From NCBI GenBank assembly GCA_019155185.1, contig CM032813.1, positions 11,864,061-11,928,060 on the forward strand: 64,000 bases of DNA. The letters are read 5' to 3'. This DNA is from Beaufortia kweichowensis. Taxonomy: Eukaryota > Chordata > Actinopteri > Cypriniformes > Gastromyzontidae. The notes beneath the pieces were generated by a model. It did not search any database and was not told the DNA's origin. It worked only from the letters and a program-made list of their open reading frames with translations. A program made the translations under genes and the position numbers. Positions 10,965 through 52,690 of the stretch are shown one piece after another. How positions within the stretch are numbered: position 1 is the stretch's first letter; every line of letters starts with the position of its first letter.

Positions 10965-11438
10965 TCTCTGATCATTGCGAGCGCAATGTTCGCGATGGAT
11001 TGTATGCTAATTAGTAATTCACAAAGGTACAAAGGTGCTAGGCCATTTAGGGCTTTGTATTTAACAGGTAGCCAGTGCAATGTTGTTAGAATTGGGCTTA
11101 TGTGATGATACTTCTTTGATCTAGCACTCTAGCAGCTGCATTTTGGACCAGCTGAAGCTTATTAATTTGATTTGCATGACACCCTGTAATGAGTTACAGT
11201 AGTCCATTCTTGAGATCATAAATGCTTGGATTTGCTTCTCAGCATCTGAAACACCTCACATGTGGCATATTTGTTTAAATGTTTCTAAGGTGAGAGAATG
11301 CAGTGCGACATGTATTGGAAATTTCCGAAAGACAGGTTCTTATCTAGCATTACAGCTATCAGCTAAAGACGGGGCAATGGTGCAACCTTTTTGCAGATGT
11401 TGTGGACTGTCCTGTACTGTTTGGAGCCATTAGGTTCA
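10965..11438 (-). mobile_element. LINE copy B, 3' half
   Basis: This runs parallel to LINE copy A at about 24440-24965. Shared blocks include 'gagcgcaatgttcgcgatgg' versus 'gaacgtaatgtccgtgatgg' and 'tgcattttggaccagctgaa' versus 'tgcattttgaaccagctgaa'. The match stops near 11438 at ggttcaaaaa, where hAT sequence begins. Open frames are not kept. Confidence 0.8.
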
Positions 11439-11912
11439 AAAATAACACGCATGACAATAACAGCATCAACAAAGTTTCAATATAATGCAACAAAGCTACG
11501 CACAAGCTTCCACTTTTAAGAGGACGAGTGACAGACACAGGCTCAGTAACAGAAAGCACGGTTATTTTCAGCTGCGTAAAAGAAACATTGCAGCAATAGG
11601 CTAGGCCTATTAAATTACCGTGGAGCTAGCATCATCATAACACAACGGTTATGAAAATTAAATGACAGTACATTGAATTAAATTGCAATGAAGTTACAAA
11701 CGATCCACAACATTAAAGAGAATAAGCTCCGAAATACATAAAATAAATAAAAAACGAGGATCAATCTGAAACTTTTCAAGTGCGACAATAAAATTAGCCT
11801 ACACACGCTCCACAACATAATTAAGTAACAAAGAGCATAGGCTCAAACATAAAATAAATTAAAAGAGGATCCATCTGGAACTTTTCAAGTGCAGCGCAAA
11901 AGTCGCTCAGCC

Positions 11913-11916
<4 letters not shown>

Positions 11917-11946
<30 letters not shown>
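11917..11946. repeat. (GA)n microsatellite
   Basis: About 14 uninterrupted ga units inside the 3' flank of the hAT element. Confidence 0.95.
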
Positions 11947-11948
<2 letters not shown>

Positions 11949-12025
11949 GGGAGACAGGGAGGAGGATGTGTTAGTATTCCCAGTAGGCCTATATGTGTAG
12001 CAATAATATCAAATACTTACCCATA

Positions 12026-14065
12026 TTAATGCGACGGGTGGGCTTGCATCTTGGCACAAAGCTCTCCGAAGTTTGGCGCAATGGAAGACAGTTTAAGCCT
12101 CAATTCCTTCTCAACAGCATCCAGTCTTTGCCGATGTTTAGTTTTAACTGCTGCCATAGCAGAGAAACCAGCCTCGCAGAGATAAGTTGTGGCGAAGGGC
12201 ATCAAAACTCTCAAGGCTTGCTTTGCCAAGACTGTGTATCATGTCAGTGACGCGGTCCAAAAATCCACAAATGGCTTTCGTTTGAACTGTAACTGCAGTG
12301 CTCCATCAGATGACAGCTCGATCAGCTGCTCCTGCTCGTGAAATGACAGCTGTGGGACGGGCAGGGAAACTTCAAATGGATTGCGAATCCAAGCGCAAGA
12401 TGTGTCCATAGGTGGGAAGTGTTTCCGTAGATGCTTGGCGAGTTGGTTGAGGTATTCAATTATGAGAATTTTTACATGCTCACCCAGGTCCACGTCATTT
12501 TCCCCCAAGAACTCGTGAAGCGTAGGGAAACACAGGTGTGTGTTCCCACTCACACAATTCGCCCAGAACCGTAGCTTCTTTATCATGGCCTCAATCCTGT
12601 CTTGTGTATTGAACACAGTTACACTGACCCCCTGCAGACTTAGATTGAGTTCATTCAGAGCTGAGAAGATGTCCGCTAGATAGGCGAGCCTTTTCAGAAA
12701 ATCTTCGTCATGCATACTGGAGGCCAAATGAAACAGATTCTCCTCAAAAAAACGGCTGCAATTCGTGCCGGAGTTCAAAGAGCCTTGTCAGCACTTTGCC
12801 GCGGGACAGCCAACGCACTTCTGTGTGCAGCAGCAGTGATTTGTGTTCGCTGCCCATCTCATTACATAACAGTGTAAATATTCGTGAATTTAGCGGACGA
12901 GCTTTAATGAAGTTCACCAGTTTGACTGCGTCGTTCAGCACTGCAAGTAGATCAGCTGGCATGTTTTTGGCTGTGAGGGCCTCTCTGTGAATACTGCAGT
13001 GTAACCAGCTGATGGATGGGCAGACTCTCCTAATATGAGCTATAAGCCCAGTGTGTTTCCCCGTCATTGATTTTGCCCCGTCTGTTCAAATTCCCACACA
13101 GCGATCCCATTGGTCCTCATAAAAACATCAATTAAATTGAAGATTTCCTGTCCTGTTGTTCGGGTAGCAAGGGGCCGACAGAACAAAAAATCTTCTTGTA
13201 CCGTTCCTTCAAAAAGGTAACGGACATACAGAAGAAGATTGGCCAGATTTGCAACATCTGTAGACTTGTCTACTTGCAGAGAGTAAAACTCACTTTTCTT
13301 CACACGGCTGACTAGTGTAACCAGGATGTCTTCAAACATGGCATCAATGCGGCGCGACACAGTGGACAACATTTTTGCCTCTTTCTCTCCAATCATACAC
13401 TCCACCATCTCTTTGGCCGCTGGCAAACACACGTCTTCGGCAATTGTGTGCGGCAGCCCCTTTCTCCCTAGTCTGTAACTGAGCAGATATGAAGCCCGTA
13501 ATGCGTCTTTCGTAGACCCAAAGCATGAATGAAACTGCTTTTTTTTTTTGCTTTACTGCAACTCCTCCAACTTTGCTTTAAAAAATGTAAGGGGCTTTTG
13601 ACTTAAATTGCCATGTTTCGTGTGCAGGTGACGACAGAGATAAGACGGCTTCAGACAGCTGTTTGCTAGAACTTCACTGCACAACACATACTGAGGCTTC
13701 GGGCAATCTGTATCGCCGATCCAAGTGAAGCCCAGACCCAGATAATTGTCATCATATTTCCTTCTTTTTTTCCCCGTCTGGTGTTCACCCTCATCACCTC
13801 TTTTTTGCCATCTCCTTCCCTCCTCTTCAGTTTCCTCCGGTGCATCTTCTGACTCCCACTTATTTTCTTTCTCTATTCTCTCTGTCTCTGTTGCCTCCAA
13901 ATCCTCACTCTCTTTTGGTCCCTCTCCTCCTTCGTGACTAACAACTTTATCATAAGACGTCCCACTTGACAGTTTCCCTGATTTCAGCCAGTTAAGCATA
14001 TTCATAATATATATATGGAATGAATGAAATGAGTTGGCAAGCATATAGCCTAGCCTGTAGTGCAT
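12026..14065 (-). pseudogene. ZBED5-like hAT transposase, broken
   Basis: Read 5' to 3' on the minus strand: an acidic N-terminus with EEEGRRWQKRG, a BED-type finger region (13560-13720, PQYVLCSEVLANSC ... LCRHLHTKHG), then a core with SLQVDKSTDVANLANLLLYV (13240-13300). Next come LHTEVRWLSRGKVLTRLFEL (about 12790-12840) and a C-terminal dimerisation block with FATTYLCEAGFSAMAAVKTK (12140-12205). The first zinc ligand of the BED finger, normally Cys in PxC, is Tyr here. A stop follows KAKLEELQ at 13553, and later blocks are offset at about 13070, 12760 and 12235. About 640 residues would be usual; this copy cannot make them in one frame. Confidence 0.8.
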
Positions 14066-14293
14066 AAAAGAAGAGCAGTGCGTAGAAGAAGACAGCAGCT
14101 GTCTACTTCTACGTTTCTATCAAAAACTAATGAATTATAGTTTTTTATTTAAAATAAAAGCGATTACAAAGGAAATGTTTACTTGTTTTTTTATTGTATA
14201 GAAAAATCCCACCTAAAAAAACAGACCGCCATTACATTTTTCCTCTCGCCCCCCCCTGGTGGCAGCTCGCGTACCACACTTTGGGAATCCCTG

Positions 14294-15440
14294 ATCTATT
14301 GTGTCAAAAGCTGCATTGAGGTCCAGTAATATAAGTGAGATAGGTTTCACCACGATCAGATGCTAAAAAGGTAATTTGTCACTCTGAGCATGGCTGTTTA
14401 TGTGCCGGCCTAAATCCTGATTGAAATTTTTCATAAATGCTGTTTGTACTTGTGAATGCTCTCTTTCCATGCATCATTGAGTTCGTATTCCTCCATCTAC
14501 AACCCATTTTTCTAGCTGTTTTTTTTAGGGCTGAGGTGTGGTTGTTATACCATGGTGCTGGCGTTCTTTCTTTAATTCTCTTTAATCTAATTGGTGCGAC
14601 AACTTCTAGAGAACCTAAAAAGGCTTTGTTTAAGGTTTCTGTTACAGCATCAATATCTTCATTGTTGTTTATTACATTATGCATTTGAGACAGAGCCAGA
14701 GAATTGCTAATAAAACTTTAATAAAACCTTTAGTAGTAAATATGATTGTTCTGCTTGATCAATACCAAGGTGTAGGACGAGGGGGCTTATCTAGAAGTAC
14801 AGTGTGTGAGACAAGGCAGTGATCTGAGATAGCATCACTCTGGGGTAATATTTCTACGTTATTTATATTTAGTCCAAATGACAGAATTAGGCATCACAGG
14901 CATCTCAGCTGGTATGTTACTGGTTGGAGAGTTTCACAGGAGCGGGAGAGTGGTGCTGCTTTTCTTTATGACTGTGCCGCCTGAATATCACCCAGCTGCC
15001 CTGCCGCCTCTGGAACCGAGCCATGATTATAGCACGTTATACTAGGCGCATCCGAAATAGTATCTGATATATTAGTGCCCTTACTAGTCTCAACAATAAT
15101 TTGAATGTGTGATTCTAATTCTGCAACTTTCTCCGTCAGCCCTACTACATCCTTACATTTATCACATTATTACAATAACAAGCGAAGGAGTAGTTTTATT
15201 ACTGTTTATAGCTGAGGGATAGAGATCTCAAAGTCCGGTTGCGGGGGGTGATGTTCATCACGGCAGTCCGGGTCCGATGTGTACGGGCTCAGGCAAACTT
15301 CCCGAACACCTCCCATTCGGCACTATGTGGTGTACATAGAGCAGAAACTCACACAGGATAAATCTGCCATTAGAACAGTTCTACAGTAATCCTTTAGTAA
15401 AGAGGGTAAACAGGTAAGTGCAAGCTATAGCGGGAGCTGC
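14294..15440 (-). mobile_element. LINE copy B, 5' half with internal deletions
   Basis: Matches copy A from about 25349, starting 'atctattgtgtcaaaagctg'. Two internal deletions are visible by comparison. At about 14440 copy B skips from copy A 25505 to 26108. At about 14888 it skips from copy A 26553 to about 27840, removing the endonuclease. A minus-strand frame at 14379-14684 keeps scraps such as 'YEKFQSGFRPAHK' from the reverse transcriptase. It is a dead copy. Confidence 0.75.
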
Positions 15441-16075
15441 TGTTGTGGAAAATAATCCCTAACTATTCCAAAAAATCTCTAAGAGAAGAAGGTTTCAGGT
15501 GCCAAAAGTCAAACTTTATTGCTCGAGCCAACAAAGCTGAGATGACAATGAACATCCAAAGAACATCCAAGAGCATCTGATCTTACAGTCTCTGACTCCT
15601 CAATTTATTCCATTTCTTCGTGACAAATGATTTACCTATTCTCTTTAGATTCCTTTTCTTGGTCTTCTACCATTATCTTTTCTCATTGGACTATTCCTTT
15701 TTAGGACTGCCCCCATAGTTTCTTATTTCTCTGTTCTTATGACATAATGGTGGCAAGGCAGCCCTGGATTGGTGTTTCAGTGTTATATCATATACATATA
15801 TCTGCATATATCAACATGTTAACATTACATGCAGTACGTGTAGCACATGCCTTCTATGTTTGTGCCTGGTGCTTATGTGCCTGTAGTGTTGTTCGGTACC
15901 TCTGTGTTCATAGTACCGTTCGGTACCTCTGTGTTCCTAGTACGTCTGTGCTGTGTGCTCTTTACTCTGTGTATGTGCTTTTTCCATATCATATATGTGC
16001 TCTAGTGCTCATCCTAGGAATATACCAAAAATATACCATAAAAATTTACCATACTGCTAGGCAATGCTAGCGGGC
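15441..16075 (-). mobile_element. Probable solo LTR in LINE copy B
   Basis: Sequence unrelated to LINE copy A starts with tgttgtggaaaataatccct at 15441. Read on the minus strand this end is ...ccacaaca, the CA end of an LTR. A minus-strand aataaa lies at 15515-15520, about 75 bp inside, as expected for R/U5. The far end, near 16075, is not defined, and no clear short target duplication is seen. It also contains two near copies of 'gttcggtacctctgtgttc' (15890-15945). Confidence 0.45.
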
Positions 16076-16149
16076 TAAATGCTATGGCAATATGCTAAGA
16101 AACAAGTAAATTGCGTATGATTTAACTATGAAATATTATCAAAGGTATA

Positions 16150-16300
16150 TATACACCAGTTAAATATTAAATTAAATTAAATGACTAAATTTAGTATTTA
16201 AATATTGAAAGTTTGAAATAGAGTAGTAGAATAGTAGATTTAGGATCAGCTTGGCGGAGCTCCAAACTGGACCACGTTGCAGCAGTGAACAGGAAGTGGG
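16150..16300 (-). mobile_element. LINE copy B, 5' terminal segment
   Basis: 'agatttaggatcagcttggc' and 'ggagctccaaactggacc' parallel copy A at 28530-28610 ('cagatcggcggagctccaaa'). This marks the 5' end region of the LINE on the minus strand, now separated from the rest by the LTR-like insertion. Confidence 0.6.
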
Positions 16301-16596
16301 AGTTTAATGTTAAGACATACAATCCTGTTATTGTGAAATCTTCCCAATTTGTTTTAGGCTAATTTATGATATGCTTAATTCTCTGTTCTATGTTTAACAC
16401 ATTCGATTCACTTTGAATGACTTATTAAGCTGTGTGATTGTTTTTTTTTTCACATGATTTTCATGTGTTTGTTAGCCATCTGTTGTGCTCTGTTGTCATG
16501 AATGCTATGCCAGAAATACCTATCAAATCACAACTCTGTACTTGCAAAAATGTGTTGCAAATGCATTTCTAAATATATTTTGCTTTGGTCATTTAG

Positions 16597-47577
<30,981 letters not shown>

Positions 47578-48830
47578 TATAGAATGCTTTCCAAACAAAT
47601 TGTAAGAAGACAGCATATTTAGACCTTTGTCACCATCTGTGCATCCTAATGATGAGGAAATGGCTACAAAATAAAAATAAAAAACTTTTATGTTATGTTT
47701 CTTTATTTGAAGCTCCTTGATCATTAAGAGTTATTTTGTATTTTTTAGTCGGGAAACAAATACATGCCTGAAGGTAAAACACTCTGGTACAAAACTGAAA
47801 TAGGAATGTCACCAGCCATCTAACCTAGTTTTTATGTAATTTTTGTGATGGTATAACCCATCTTTTATTAATATTGTTTATTAACTAACAGACATCTAAT
47901 CACACATACTTCATGCGAGTTAAACATGAGTGCATGGGAAAAAATTACCTTATACTTGATGTGTAGGCCTGCTTTAAGGTGCTGTGGTTTAGTACCCCAC
48001 TGTCCTACAAATCAGGTAATGTCTGACTACCATCCTGAATTATATTCATGTCTATGTGGAAATGCACAGTGCATATACATGTATTCATTTACAACATTCA
48101 CAGGATTTTATTCTTAATTATAGTTTGATAGTGCAACAATGTATATATGTGTATATAACTGTATCAGCTGGATTGTTGTCCATTATTGCTATAAGCTAAT
48201 ACAAGAAATGCATCAGGTATATGTGCAGGTCATATGTCACCCCAAATAAAAATACAGTTAAGAAATAATAGTTTGCATAACAACATTCTTTTGTTTGCAT
48301 TATAACAGTACATAATTTCTCCTAAAAGTCTCATTACTGTCATGAAAGGCAAATATCTTGTTCTCATTTATGTAATGCAATAATTGTTATTTATTTAAGT
48401 CATTTTGTGCAAAAAATATTTTTATTGTGTTGTAGTGTGTTTATACTCATGAAAAGAAAAATGCCTTTATTGTGATACAGAAAAATCATTGTATTGCAGT
48501 TATGAGAATGTGGAACGAGAATTATTAAAGTTAAATGCATTGCACTTATGAGAACTAATGTGGTTAAGTGTAGTTGTCATGCTTAATTTTCTTAATGCAA
48601 AATATATTGTCTTTTTCCTTTGATTTTGAGGTAAAATATGACTTGGACATGTTTTGTAAGATCTGGTTATACTGTTTGTTAGTGCATCCACATCTACAAT
48701 GTGACAAAAATGTCCAGAAGACCTCACTAGATTCATATGTGCAACGTATAAGAAGATCTTGTGGCCTTTGTTTGTGTGCTTTGTGCTTTTTGTACCTTGG
48801 TAATAAAGAAATTTACATATTATTTTACCA
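47578..48830 (+). other. znf740: Probable 3' UTR of the znf740-like gene
   Basis: AT-rich sequence without ORFs of interest follows the stop codon. Candidate polyadenylation signals aataaa occur at 47670 and at 48802-48807, the latter after a t-rich 'ctttgtgctttttgtacc' stretch. Extent is inferred only from these signals. Confidence 0.5.
48802..48807 (+). promoter_or_regulatory. znf740: Candidate distal polyadenylation signal
   Basis: Canonical aataaa about 1.2 kb after the stop codon. A nearer aataaa lies at 47670. Which one is used cannot be told from sequence. Confidence 0.4.
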
Positions 48831-49950
48831 AAATATTAACAGAGAACAGACAGACTGCCTTTTTTATACTGTGTCATAGACAAGCACAGCTCTACTAAAT
48901 TCTCTTTCAGATATACATTTGTGTCTTTTTTGTTTATAACTTGTTTTACTCTAAGGGGCCGATCACACAGAATGCGTTAAACACGAGGCACACCGCACTG
49001 CTTTTTTTCTGTTGCTTTTCTGCTCAAAGTTAAAAAAATTTCAACTTCAGGCGCTCAGCGCACTCTGATAACACAAGGTGCATCAGGTGGCAAAACGCAC
49101 TTAAACAGGTGATAAACATAAAATGCACATAAACATAAAAAGGTGGTGCAAAAGATGTTTCATTGTTTTCATTGTTAATGTTATTCTGCTAATAAACCAA
49201 TGTGAACTTGATTTAAATCTGAACCAACTGTAACATGTTGGCCATTTACAAAATCTTTTCTTTAAGTTCATTTTCACCTATACACCTATGCTAAGATACA
49301 GCCTCTTAGCATCGCTTTGTTTTGTTTTTTTGCATGAAACTTGGTAAGTGTTATCACACTCATGATATGAGGTGACTTGCAGAGTTTCGGCACATCACCA
49401 CCTAGTGGTGAAGAGATATGAAAATGGCTTTTTTGCTTATAACTTTGCAAATGCTTTTGTCTAAAATCATAAAATGAGTGTAGTTGGATTCCTTGAGACA
49501 TGTCAAGTCAAACAATATCCAATTTTCCTCGGTTGGCCATATTGGGTGTCAGCAATTTTGAATTTTGTAAAAAAAAATACAATATTTTAAGAACACAAAT
49601 ACGAATCGCTATAAAACTCGATATGGTTCATCGGGGCCATGGCCTAAAAGGACCTGTCAAGCTTTGAGCCAGCTAAAGATATAACAATATTTATGAAATT
49701 AGTTATAAAATATGACAGTTTCGACATATTGCCAAATGATTACAAAATTTTCACTTGCTGGCTCATGCCGATTGGCATGATACCACATTTGTCATTTTCC
49801 ACATACTTTCTGTGCGCCACACATAATCCAAAATATCTGTTCTTTAAAATTGTCCAGTTGATGACCTGTTCCCCATTTTCCAGACCTGTTAGACCCTGAT
49901 AATTGCCCTCTGCGGCTATATTTGTTGTTTTTCTTCTTTTTGCTTGTTTC
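48831..49950. other. Intergenic stretch with dispersed repeats
   Basis: 48955-49100 starts 'ggggccgatcacacagaatg', like a fish MITE end. 49280-49900 contains 'catcaccacctagtggtgaa', 'gaatcgctataaaactcg' and 'aggacctgtcaagctttgag', an unclassified repeat type. No gene. Confidence 0.35.
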
Positions 49951-49963
49951 CCTTTGGCTTAGG

Positions 49964-50268
49964 ACTGCAACCCTGAAGAAGCTGAGAGATGAATTTCAGA
50001 GACCACTCTGGGGCTTTATGTGATCTATAAAAAAGAGGCAGATGCTGAGGAAGGTCCAGCAGATATTGGAGTAGTGATAGAGGGTGTGATGCTGCTACGT
50101 AACTTGGCGAGTATTTCGTTTGAAATAGTGATGCTGTTTGGACTGATCTACGCTTTCAACTTAAGCTACCCTCACAGTCTTAAATTCATGTTTAAATTCT
50201 TCCAGAAGGTACTGATGAATTTGGATGGCAACAAGCTTTCCCCAAAAATTCAAGCTCTTAAAATGTAA
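49964..50268 (+). pseudogene. C-terminal exon of a fish SAMD3-like multicopy gene family
   Basis: Preceded by a good acceptor (ccctttggcttag at 49950-49962). The frame ending at TAA 50266 encodes TTLGLYVIYKKEADAEEGPA, then GVVIEGVMLLRNLASISFEI, LFGLIYAFNLSYPHSLKFMF and QKVLMNLDGNKLSPKIQALK. This hydrophobic block closes many uncharacterised teleost proteins annotated as SAM domain-containing protein 3-like. A TGA lies in frame shortly upstream (at about 49990), so the exon is probably non-coding now. The upstream exons of this copy are not adjacent. Confidence 0.55.
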
Positions 50269-50867
50269 ATGTTTCAGTAAAAAGAGCATTTACTGCTTGT
50301 CTGGATGTTCCCAACAACTGGAAAGACAGTAAAAACATACAAGAACTTTGCAAATGAAACATGAATACCCTGAAAGGAACTTATGACACTAATCCGCACC
50401 TGATGTGCTGTTCTGCTTCCTGTAGCTCTGGTAGTCTTAACACAAGTTGTTAGGTCTTGTACTTGTACTGACCCAGTCCAGAAACATCTGATGACTTGTT
50501 TTGCAACAGCACTAAGACTGTTATAGTTAAGTCTCTGGAGTACAAAACATCTCTTAATGGCAGGTTTTTGTCATTCCCATGTTCTGTTAAAATTCAGCTT
50601 TAAAGTGTTTAAACAGAGTTCAGAAACTGTGGAATGCTACTTTACCAAGAGTAACATTGGACAGTCTTTAACATATTGCTGAGGAATTTTAGGTATGTTG
50701 CATACCCCACTGAGAGCTTAATTGAGAGAAAGTAGGTCACTTATTGCTGCCCTAAATGTTTCAATGCAAAAAACATGCTATACTATATGTCAAACATGTT
50801 GAAAACCTGGTACTTTATACTGTTAAGATGTTAGAAAAACTTTCCTTTATATTTTTTATATATTTTT
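50269..50867. other. Intergenic, unassigned
   Basis: No gene or repeat recognised. Confidence 0.4.
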
Positions 50868-51381
50868 TTATATTAAGTGAGTACATCCCACACATTATTT
50901 ATTATACCATTATACCTTTTCATGTGACAACACTAGAGGAATGACACTTTGCTACAATGTAAAGTAGTGAGTGTACAGCTTGTATAACAGTGTAAATTTG
51001 CTGCCCCCTCAAAATAGCTCAACACACAGCCATTAATGTCTAAACCGCTGGCCACAAAAATGAGTACACTTAAATGAAAATGTTCAAATTGGGCCCAATC
51101 AGCCATTTTCTTTCCCCGGTGTCATGTGATTCGTTAGTGTTACAAGGTCTCCGATGTGAATGGGGAGCAGGTATGTTAAATTTGGTGTTATTGCTCTCAC
51201 TCTCTCATACTGGTCACTGGAAGTTCAACATGGAACCTCATGGCAAAAACATTTACACAAGCTGTACCCTCACTACTTCACATTGTAGCAAAGTGTCATT
51301 TCTTCAGTGTTGTCACATAAAAAGATATAATAAAATATTTATAAAAATGTGAGGGGTGTACTTACTTCTGTGAGATACTGT
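50868..51381. mobile_element. Non-autonomous Tc1/mariner element with long inverted ends
   Basis: The left arm (50870-51010: 'agtgagtacatcccacacat' ... 'gacactttgctacaatgtaa') is the inverted partner of the right arm (51255-51381: 'ttacttctgtgagatactgt' at the end, 'cattgtagcaaagtgtcatt' inside). Arms are about 120-150 bp with scattered differences. The interior keeps 'aatgtctaaaccgctggcca' text typical of a fish mariner but no transposase. Confidence 0.8.
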
Positions 51382-51940
51382 ATATCTGTACACATACTAT
51401 ATAATTTTATTTTCTCTAACTGACTTGACTGTTTATTGATCTAACAACTATATATGAAGAGACAGGTGACAGGTACATATTTCAGTGGTGACAAGTATCT
51501 TTTTTTACTTGTAAGTATTCTTTAGATTCTAGTACTTATTAATAAGTACTAGTGCTTATTTGTCAGATACTAGTACCTATTTAATAGACACTAGTAGTTG
51601 TGTATGCGACACTGTTGTAGTCTTTTTTATGACATTTTAAGGGCGTTCCAAATGAGCAATATCATCAGCTAAGTCCACTTCAACTGATATCCCATGCTCA
51701 GGGAGTAGGGAGCAGTGAACACTCTGCGAAGGAACGCAGCCCATGTCTTTTGTTTCGTTCTTTGTCTGGTCTAGTTGTATTTTGTAATGTGCACTAGCTG
51801 GATCTTACCTGTGGATGTTACCTGTTATTTGGAATTACTTACCTGTGAATGTTACCTGTTATTTGGAATTACTTACCTGTGGATATTACTTGTTGTATGT
51901 ATTCTCACCTGTGGATGTTACCTATAAAAGCACATGTGTA
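51382..51940. repeat. Spacer with a 34-bp tandem repeat
   Basis: Units start near 51814, 51848 and 51882 with 'gatgttacctgttatttgga' and 'attacttacctgtg'; the third unit is diverged. A group of actagt-containing short repeats lies at 51530-51600. No gene. Confidence 0.65.
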
Positions 51941-51941
51941 G

Positions 51942-52118
51942 TCAATCATATAGAGACTGTGTCTGTTCCCCGCATAGCGAAGCCATGCTATAAGTTCCTG
52001 GCCGGACCTAGAAAAAACCTGATTGCCATTAAACCGCATAATCTTAAACAAAGTGAGCAAAAAAAATTTTTTAAAGATAGGTTTTTTAAAGATTTCTAAA
52101 CATTGTCACCTAACTGTA
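51942..52118 (+). mobile_element. LINE fragment related to copy A (ORF2 start region)
   Basis: The plus frame encodes HIETVSVPRIAKPCYKFLAG, parallel to HIETVSVSRTNKPLLYSKPK on the minus strand of copy A at about 27240-27180. It is a short isolated piece. Confidence 0.6.
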
Positions 52119-52690
52119 AATCAAATGGACATAAACAATATATACAATTTATTTCAAAAAGTATACAAAGCCAAAGAGCTGTGGGTTTTAGAGTTTAGCT
52201 TTGTTGTTGAAAAAGACAACAGCAAATTCAGTATACTGAGAGTGAAATTAATCAAAATGACAGTGTTTCCAATGTTAAAACTCATAAGTGCAGTCAATGT
52301 ATCAAGCCGACATCCAAATCATCTGTTCAGCAAGTTTGCATTCAATTGGAGGTTGAAAGAGCCGCTCTAGTTGGCCAGCTCGTAAGCCGCAACACAAAAG
52401 AGGCAAAACACCACATTTTATAAGAATAAACATATTTATTTACAAAAAGGGAAGAATTATTACATAATCAAAAAAACAGATATCTAGGGGTGAAACAAAA
52501 TTCCGCACGCGTGGGTATCTCAGAAAACAAAAAGGGAGGAGGGAAAAAACACAAGGGCAAGCCAGCTCCGACCCCACAAAGACATACTAGTCTTTTTTTT
52601 ATTTTTTTATCCGTGGCCACTCTCCCGGAGGATTAATCAATGATTAGTTTCACCTGTTGCCCAGCTAGCCATTGCACTAAACAGCAAAGC
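52119..52690. other. Unassigned spacer before the BEL/Pao element
   Basis: An open frame runs to 52370 without recognised similarity. T- and A-rich runs occur at 52590-52610. It may hold an LTR remnant ('aataaacatatttatt' at 52425), not proven. Confidence 0.3.

Larger units (their letters stand above)
11439..14293 (-). mobile_element. hAT transposon, ZBED5-like type, inserted in LINE copy B
   Basis: The right terminus is ...actttgggaatccctg, the reverse complement of cagggattcccaaagt, a typical hAT end. It is followed by atctattg, which is the uninterrupted target text in LINE copy A near 25350. The left terminus with its own repeat is absent. LINE copy B resumes on the left at a point matching copy A 24965, so about 385 bp of LINE and the left hAT end were deleted together. 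The element encodes a transposase on the minus strand. Confidence 0.8.
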
